This document shows positions 61,113-64,000 of a stretch of 64,000 nucleotides of DNA, piece after piece; within the stretch, counting starts at the first letter, position 1, and every line of letters begins with the position of its first letter. The stretch spans positions 38,217 to 102,216 of the forward strand of contig DMYD01000057.1 of the NCBI GenBank assembly GCA_003483745.1, in the 5' to 3' direction. Below the pieces are notes generated by a model, which ran no database searches, was not told where the DNA came from, and saw only the letters and a program-made list of their open reading frames with translations. Source of the DNA: Roseburia sp. (GTDB taxonomy: Bacteria; Bacillota; Clostridia; Lachnospirales; Lachnospiraceae). The translations under genes were made by a program, and so were the position numbers.

Positions 61113-61141
61113 AGTGTAAGCGGTTTTGAAAACTATGTCAA
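61113..61141 (-). promoter_or_regulatory. Promoter for degV
   Basis: On the minus strand TTGACA (61141-61136), a 17-base spacer and TACACT (61118-61113), about 37 bases before the start codon. Confidence 0.65.
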
Positions 61142-61256
61142 GTGGTTTTGGGACGTTTTCCTCTTTATTTTATAAAAGAGAATAATAGTATCATTGACGC
61201 TGACCATGTGGTATACTGCATTTAAGTAAATCGGTGTTTGGGAGGAAAATTCTTTT

Positions 61257-61964
61257 ATGAAAGTGAAGTGTGTTTGGGAACATAATGGCGATGACAGTAT
61301 TCTGTATGCGTCCAATTTCATTGGTGCATTTACAAGAGGTAAATCTAAGTGTGAAGCTATTGGGAAGATGTCGTCTGAAATTTCAGCTTACCTGAAGTGG
61401 AAAGGAGCTTTAACCTGGGATGTTCCGGAACCTGAGATCATTCAAGAAAAAGTGTCAACACTTACCATTTCTGATGCAGACTCAGATGTGCTTTTTGACG
61501 AGGAGAAAAAGCCATTAAGCATGGCGGAATATGAAGAATTAAAATCACTTGCCCTGAAATCTGCACGGGATTTCCTGACGATGTACGAAGTGGTACCGGA
61601 TAAAGATAAAAGTGTTTTACCGGTCAGACAAACCTTTTACGGTGAGATTCCACGCTCAGCATATGAAATGTATGAGCATACGAAGAATGTGAATGCTTAC
61701 TATTTTGGAGAAATTGGTGTTCAGGCAGATAATAACGGAACTATCGAAGAATGCAGGAAACGAGGATTTGAACTGTTAGAGCATCAGCCGGAATTTTTGG
61801 AGAATAAAGTTTATCTTGGAAGCTATGATGAAGAATGGTCATTGCGGAAGGTGCTGAGGAGATTTATTTGGCATGACAGGATTCATGCAAAAGCTATGTA
61901 TCGGATGGCAGTAAAGACATTTGGAAATGATGTTGTCCCAAACGTATTTTCATTTGATTTATAA
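61257..61964 (+). CDS. HicB-like plus DinB-like protein
   Basis: A 235-residue protein with GGAGG about 10 bases upstream. The first 55 residues (VKCVWEHNGDDSILYASNF, GAFTRGKSKCEAIGKM) resemble HicB-like beta-alpha domains. From about residue 105 the sequence has DinB character: SARDFLTMYEVVPDK, then VLRRFIWHDRIHAKAMYRMA near the end with His residues spaced for metal binding. No RNase partner (HicA) is adjacent. The combination looks like an enzyme with a regulatory front domain; function unknown. Confidence 0.6.
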   Translation: MKVKCVWEHNGDDSILYASNFIGAFTRGKSKCEAIGKMSSEISAYLKWKGALTWDVPEPEIIQEKVSTLTISDADSDVLFDEEKKPLSMAEYEELKSLALKSARDFLTMYEVVPDKDKSVLPVRQTFYGEIPRSAYEMYEHTKNVNAYYFGEIGVQADNNGTIEECRKRGFELLEHQPEFLENKVYLGSYDEEWSLRKVLRRFIWHDRIHAKAMYRMAVKTFGNDVVPNVFSFDL

Positions 61965-61988
61965 TTTCCAGTTGTGGGAGGTGGCAAT

Positions 61989-62366
61989 ATGTGGTTCTGG
62001 TGGTTTATTTTGATATGCGATTGTATTATTCCAGCGATTATGATAATTGCGGGCAGAATGATGTGGAAACATTGTCCAAAGAAGATCAATGGAGTTGTGG
62101 GATACCGAACTAAGATGTCAATGATAAATATGGATACCTGGAGATTTGCACATGACCATGCAGGAAAACTTTGGTGGAAAGTCGGTATTGGTCTGTTGGG
62201 ACCTACAATGCTTATACATATTCCTTTTTATGGAGCCAGTGACGATACAATGGGAATTTTGAGTATTATTATCATTGTAATACAACTGGTGTTTTTGATT
62301 GGGTCTATTTTTCCAACGGAAAAGGCATTAAAAAATAATTTCAATGAGGATGGGACAAAGCGATAG
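61989..62366 (+). CDS. SdpI/YhfL-type membrane protein
   Basis: A 125-residue protein with three membrane helices: WWFILICDCIIPAIMIIAGR, WWKVGIGLLGPTMLIHIPF and ILSIIIIVIQLVFLIGSIF. The segment CPKKINGVVGYRTKMSMINMDTWRFAH in pieces, between the first and second helix, is the SdpI-like signature (GYRT...S..N..TW..A). SdpI is an immunity/receptor protein in Bacillus; many homologues have no known role. The ATG at 61989 has GGGAGG 8 bases upstream. Confidence 0.85.
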   Translation: MWFWWFILICDCIIPAIMIIAGRMMWKHCPKKINGVVGYRTKMSMINMDTWRFAHDHAGKLWWKVGIGLLGPTMLIHIPFYGASDDTMGILSIIIIVIQLVFLIGSIFPTEKALKNNFNEDGTKR

Positions 62367-62378
62367 ATTCCAATTGGC

Positions 62379-62531
62379 TTGAATTTGGTCACGGAAGAAA
62401 ATGAAGGTTATATACAATGTGAAAAACTGGCATTATTGAATTTATCAATTCGCGGATATAAGAAAGTGGATAGGTTACCTGTTTCAGAAATGATGAATGT
62501 ATCTGATGCTATTCAGGGAATTTTTGGATAG
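62379..62531 (+). pseudogene. Orphan C-terminal gene fragment
   Basis: The frame LNLVTEENEGYIQCEKLALL then NLSIRGYKKVDRLPVSEMMN ends VSDAIQGIFG and stops at 62529. It reads as a genuine protein end but has no start codon with a ribosome site. Family not recognised. Confidence 0.35.
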
Positions 62532-62575
62532 TATAGTAGTAAATTTTTTAACAGGATTTTTTACATGAAATTGTT

Positions 62576-62617
62576 TATTATAGTGAGATGTGTTACAATT
62601 AAGTTAGCTATTCCTAA
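62576..62617 (+). promoter_or_regulatory. Orphan promoter with TTAG-N6-CTAA element
   Basis: TACAAT at 62594-62599 has a weak TTGTTT 17 bases upstream. TTAG-CTATTC-CTAA (62604-62617) lies at the start site, like the elements at 52039 and 52062. No gene with a good ribosome site follows; the insertion remnant lies next to it. Confidence 0.3.
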
Positions 62618-62738
62618 CCAAATTATGGAAAGATGAAAGTATATGTTCTGTACACCATTGGTAGTCACTAAGACCGCTGCTGCGGCATTCTATGATAAGT
62701 TGGTATTGTTCGTCTGCTGTGCGTCTTTGCGTTTTCAT
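62604..62738 (-). mobile_element. IS66-family accessory gene (tnpA) remnant
   Basis: On the minus strand an ATG at 62738 with GAGG upstream opens MKTQRRTADEQYQLIIECRS then SGLSDYQWCTEH, the standard start of IS66 TnpA accessory proteins. Homology ends at 62643, after which 12 unrelated residues lead to a stop. tnpB, tnpC and the far end are absent, so this is a dead fragment. Confidence 0.75.
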
Positions 62739-62756
62739 ACAGGAAACCTCCATAGT

Positions 62757-62820
62757 TATAGTAAAACGCTCGCATTTATAGTATCTAGCACCGATACTGT
62801 AGTAAAATGCTGGCATCTAT
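62757..62820. repeat. Imperfect 22-base direct repeat next to the IS66 remnant
   Basis: TAGTAAAACGCTCGCATTTA at 62758-62777 recurs as TAGTAAAATGCTGGCATCTA at 62800-62819 with three mismatches. It lies just outside the tnpA start and may belong to the insertion sequence end. Confidence 0.5.
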
Positions 62821-63577
62821 CATCTATAATCATTGCAAATTTTGTGATGATTTTAAATCCACCCTAAAACTATGCGCTTACGTTGGTCTGGATGCCAGAG
62901 CTACTATGGATTTGGATGCAACCATAAAAGGTGCTAATGTTAGTCTGACAGATGTGGAGACAATTATATCAAATATTATAGCAATCCCTATAGACGATGG
63001 CGTTTCATTTTACATTAAAAGAATATCGGAAATTATGGAAAAAGCAGATTATCCGGGAGTACGAGTAAGCATGGAAACTAAGTTTGATGGTGTTACCACA
63101 CCATTAAAAATTGATATTTCCACAGGGGATGTAATTACACCAAGAGAAATAAGATATCGATTTAATCTTATGTTGGAAGATCGTACAATTGAAGTATGGG
63201 CATACAATTTAGAGACTGTATTGGCTGAAAAACTGGAAACTGTTATCAGTCGAAATGTTATGAATACAAGAATGAGAGATTTTTACGATATTTATATTCT
63301 ACAAAAATTGTATGGAGAACAATTAAAAAAAGAAGTGTTATGGAATGCACTTGTAGCTACTGCTAGAAAACGAGGAACATTAGACCTGATAGAATCTAAT
63401 GATATAAGAGAAATATTTGATGAAATTGAAGCAAGTCCAGTTATGGCGAGCTTATGGAAAACATATCAAAAAAATTATTCTTATGCTGCTGATGTTTCGT
63501 GGCACATAATTATGGAGTTTATTAGAGATTTATATCAAACTGGATTTTCGGATAAATTTAAAGCTGATTTTCCTTGA
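62807..63577 (+). pseudogene. AbiEii-type nucleotidyltransferase, N-terminally truncated
   Basis: From residue 26 on the product matches AbiEii/type IV toxin nucleotidyltransferases: VGLDARATMDLDATIKG with the catalytic aspartates, TTPLKIDISTGDVITPR, and EVWAYNLETVLAEKLETV, then RMRDFYDIYIL. The usual N-terminus, including the KGG motif that completes the active site, is replaced by 25 unrelated residues (MLASIIYNHCKFCDDF) starting in the repeat beside the IS66 remnant. The cognate antitoxin gene is not upstream. The gene is A/T-rich relative to neighbours. Likely inactive. Confidence 0.8.
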
Positions 63578-63645
63578 ATTGTTTGCTAATGGGAGTTATA
63601 AACAATGGTAGTGATGCAAAACTTTAAATGCAAAGGATAAACTTA

Positions 63646-63702
63646 TTGACATAATGTGCGATACACAGTATACTATTTTAAGCACATAGTGTGTGGCACA
63701 CA
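63646..63702 (+). promoter_or_regulatory. Promoter with two TGTG...CACA palindromes ahead of padR
   Basis: TTGACA (63646-63651), 17-base spacer, TATACT (63669-63674). TGTG-CGATA-CACA (63655-63667) lies in the spacer and TGTGT-GGC-ACACA (63690-63702) follows the start site. A likely autoregulatory operator for the PadR gene. Confidence 0.65.
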
Positions 63703-63759
63703 ATACAGTGCAATAAACACAGTGAATTTAAATAAAGGATACTGAAGGGAGGAGATTGG

Positions 63760-64000
63760 ATGAATTGTGATGAAATTGTTTCAGGATTAATTTTAGAATT
63801 CAGACGAGGCACACTCATCATGGTAGTGTTAGCACAACTAAATAAACCAATGTATGGATATTTATTGGTAAAGGAATTAGAAGAAAAAGGAATTTCAATA
63901 GAAGGCAATACATTATATCCTCTACTGAGAAGACTAGAGAGTCAAGGTCTGCTAAAAAGTGAATGGGAAACTGAGGAAACGAAGCCAAGAAAATATTATA
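63760..64000 (+). CDS. PadR-family transcriptional regulator (partial)
   Basis: The frame runs off the right edge after 80 codons. It has IMVVLAQLNKPMYGYLLVKEL, then GISIEGNTLYPLLRRLESQGLLKSEW in pieces and ETKPRKYY, the winged helix and wing of PadR repressors. GGGAGGAG lies upstream. PadR proteins usually sense toxic compounds and control an adjacent membrane protein or exporter, which would be beyond the window. Confidence 0.9.
   Translation, partial: MNCDEIVSGLILEFRRGTLIMVVLAQLNKPMYGYLLVKELEEKGISIEGNTLYPLLRRLESQGLLKSEWETEETKPRKYY

Overview
The window reads as chromosomal DNA of a low-GC gut Firmicute of the Lachnospiraceae, close to Roseburia or Agathobacter. The reasons are GGAGG ribosome sites, YesL/YesM/LplA-type sugar genes, GPH sugar symporters, a proline-type T-box, CotF-like genes and an anaerobic (cbi-type) cobalamin pathway. 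This is inferred from gene content alone; no database was searched.

Layout. 1-8306 is a carbohydrate locus: tail of a sugar-binding protein, YesL-like membrane protein, GH42 beta-galactosidase, GH29 alpha-L-fucosidase, YesM-like sensor kinase and a solute-binding lipoprotein, consistent with uptake and breakdown of fucosylated galactosides. 8354-14328 encodes the late cobalamin steps (cobQ, cobT, cobU, cobS, a cobU-like paralogue, cobC, cbiB). 14364-36679 is an accessory stretch rich in decay: a frameshifted DinB-type gene, internally deleted lysR, truncated GNAT, truncated nitroreductase, two broken MATE genes, broken pnuC, and a proS pseudogene still carrying a well-formed T-box leader. Among these sit intact modules: a ROK regulator with an alcohol dehydrogenase/VOC/GPH/PfkB operon, a MarR plus heterodimeric ABC exporter operon with a clear palindromic operator, an AAA/DUF234-type ATPase, a SUKH-type immunity-like gene, MarR plus TauE, and a tandem pair of tiny paralogous Cys-rich proteins.

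36817-47666 is the corrin-ring half of cobalamin synthesis, with two fusions (CobD-CbiC and CobK-CbiE-CbiT), then cbiD, cbiF, cbiG, cbiH, cbiA, cbiL, a Cys-rich small protein and a MetH-activation-like protein. CbiD and CbiG show the oxygen-independent route. The cobalt chelatase, siroheme-branch enzymes, cobalamin adenosyltransferase and cobalt uptake genes are not in the window.

47989-64000 holds a SleB-like hydrolase, a TtcA-like protein that has lost its PP-loop, a hybrid histidine kinase, two CotF-like proteins, a YgbA-like gene plus CydDC-like ABC pair behind two DtxR-type boxes, an NhaC antiporter, a Dabb protein, a YbaK deacylase, a phosphoesterase-acetyltransferase fusion, DegV, and at the right edge an IS66 remnant next to a truncated AbiEii gene and a partial PadR regulator.

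No tRNA, rRNA or CRISPR array was seen. The best leads for new biology are the tandem Cys-rich paralogues behind the proline T-box, the PP-loop-less TtcA relative, the degenerate second CobU, and the DtxR-box YgbA/ABC operon. None of these is proven to be a new system.
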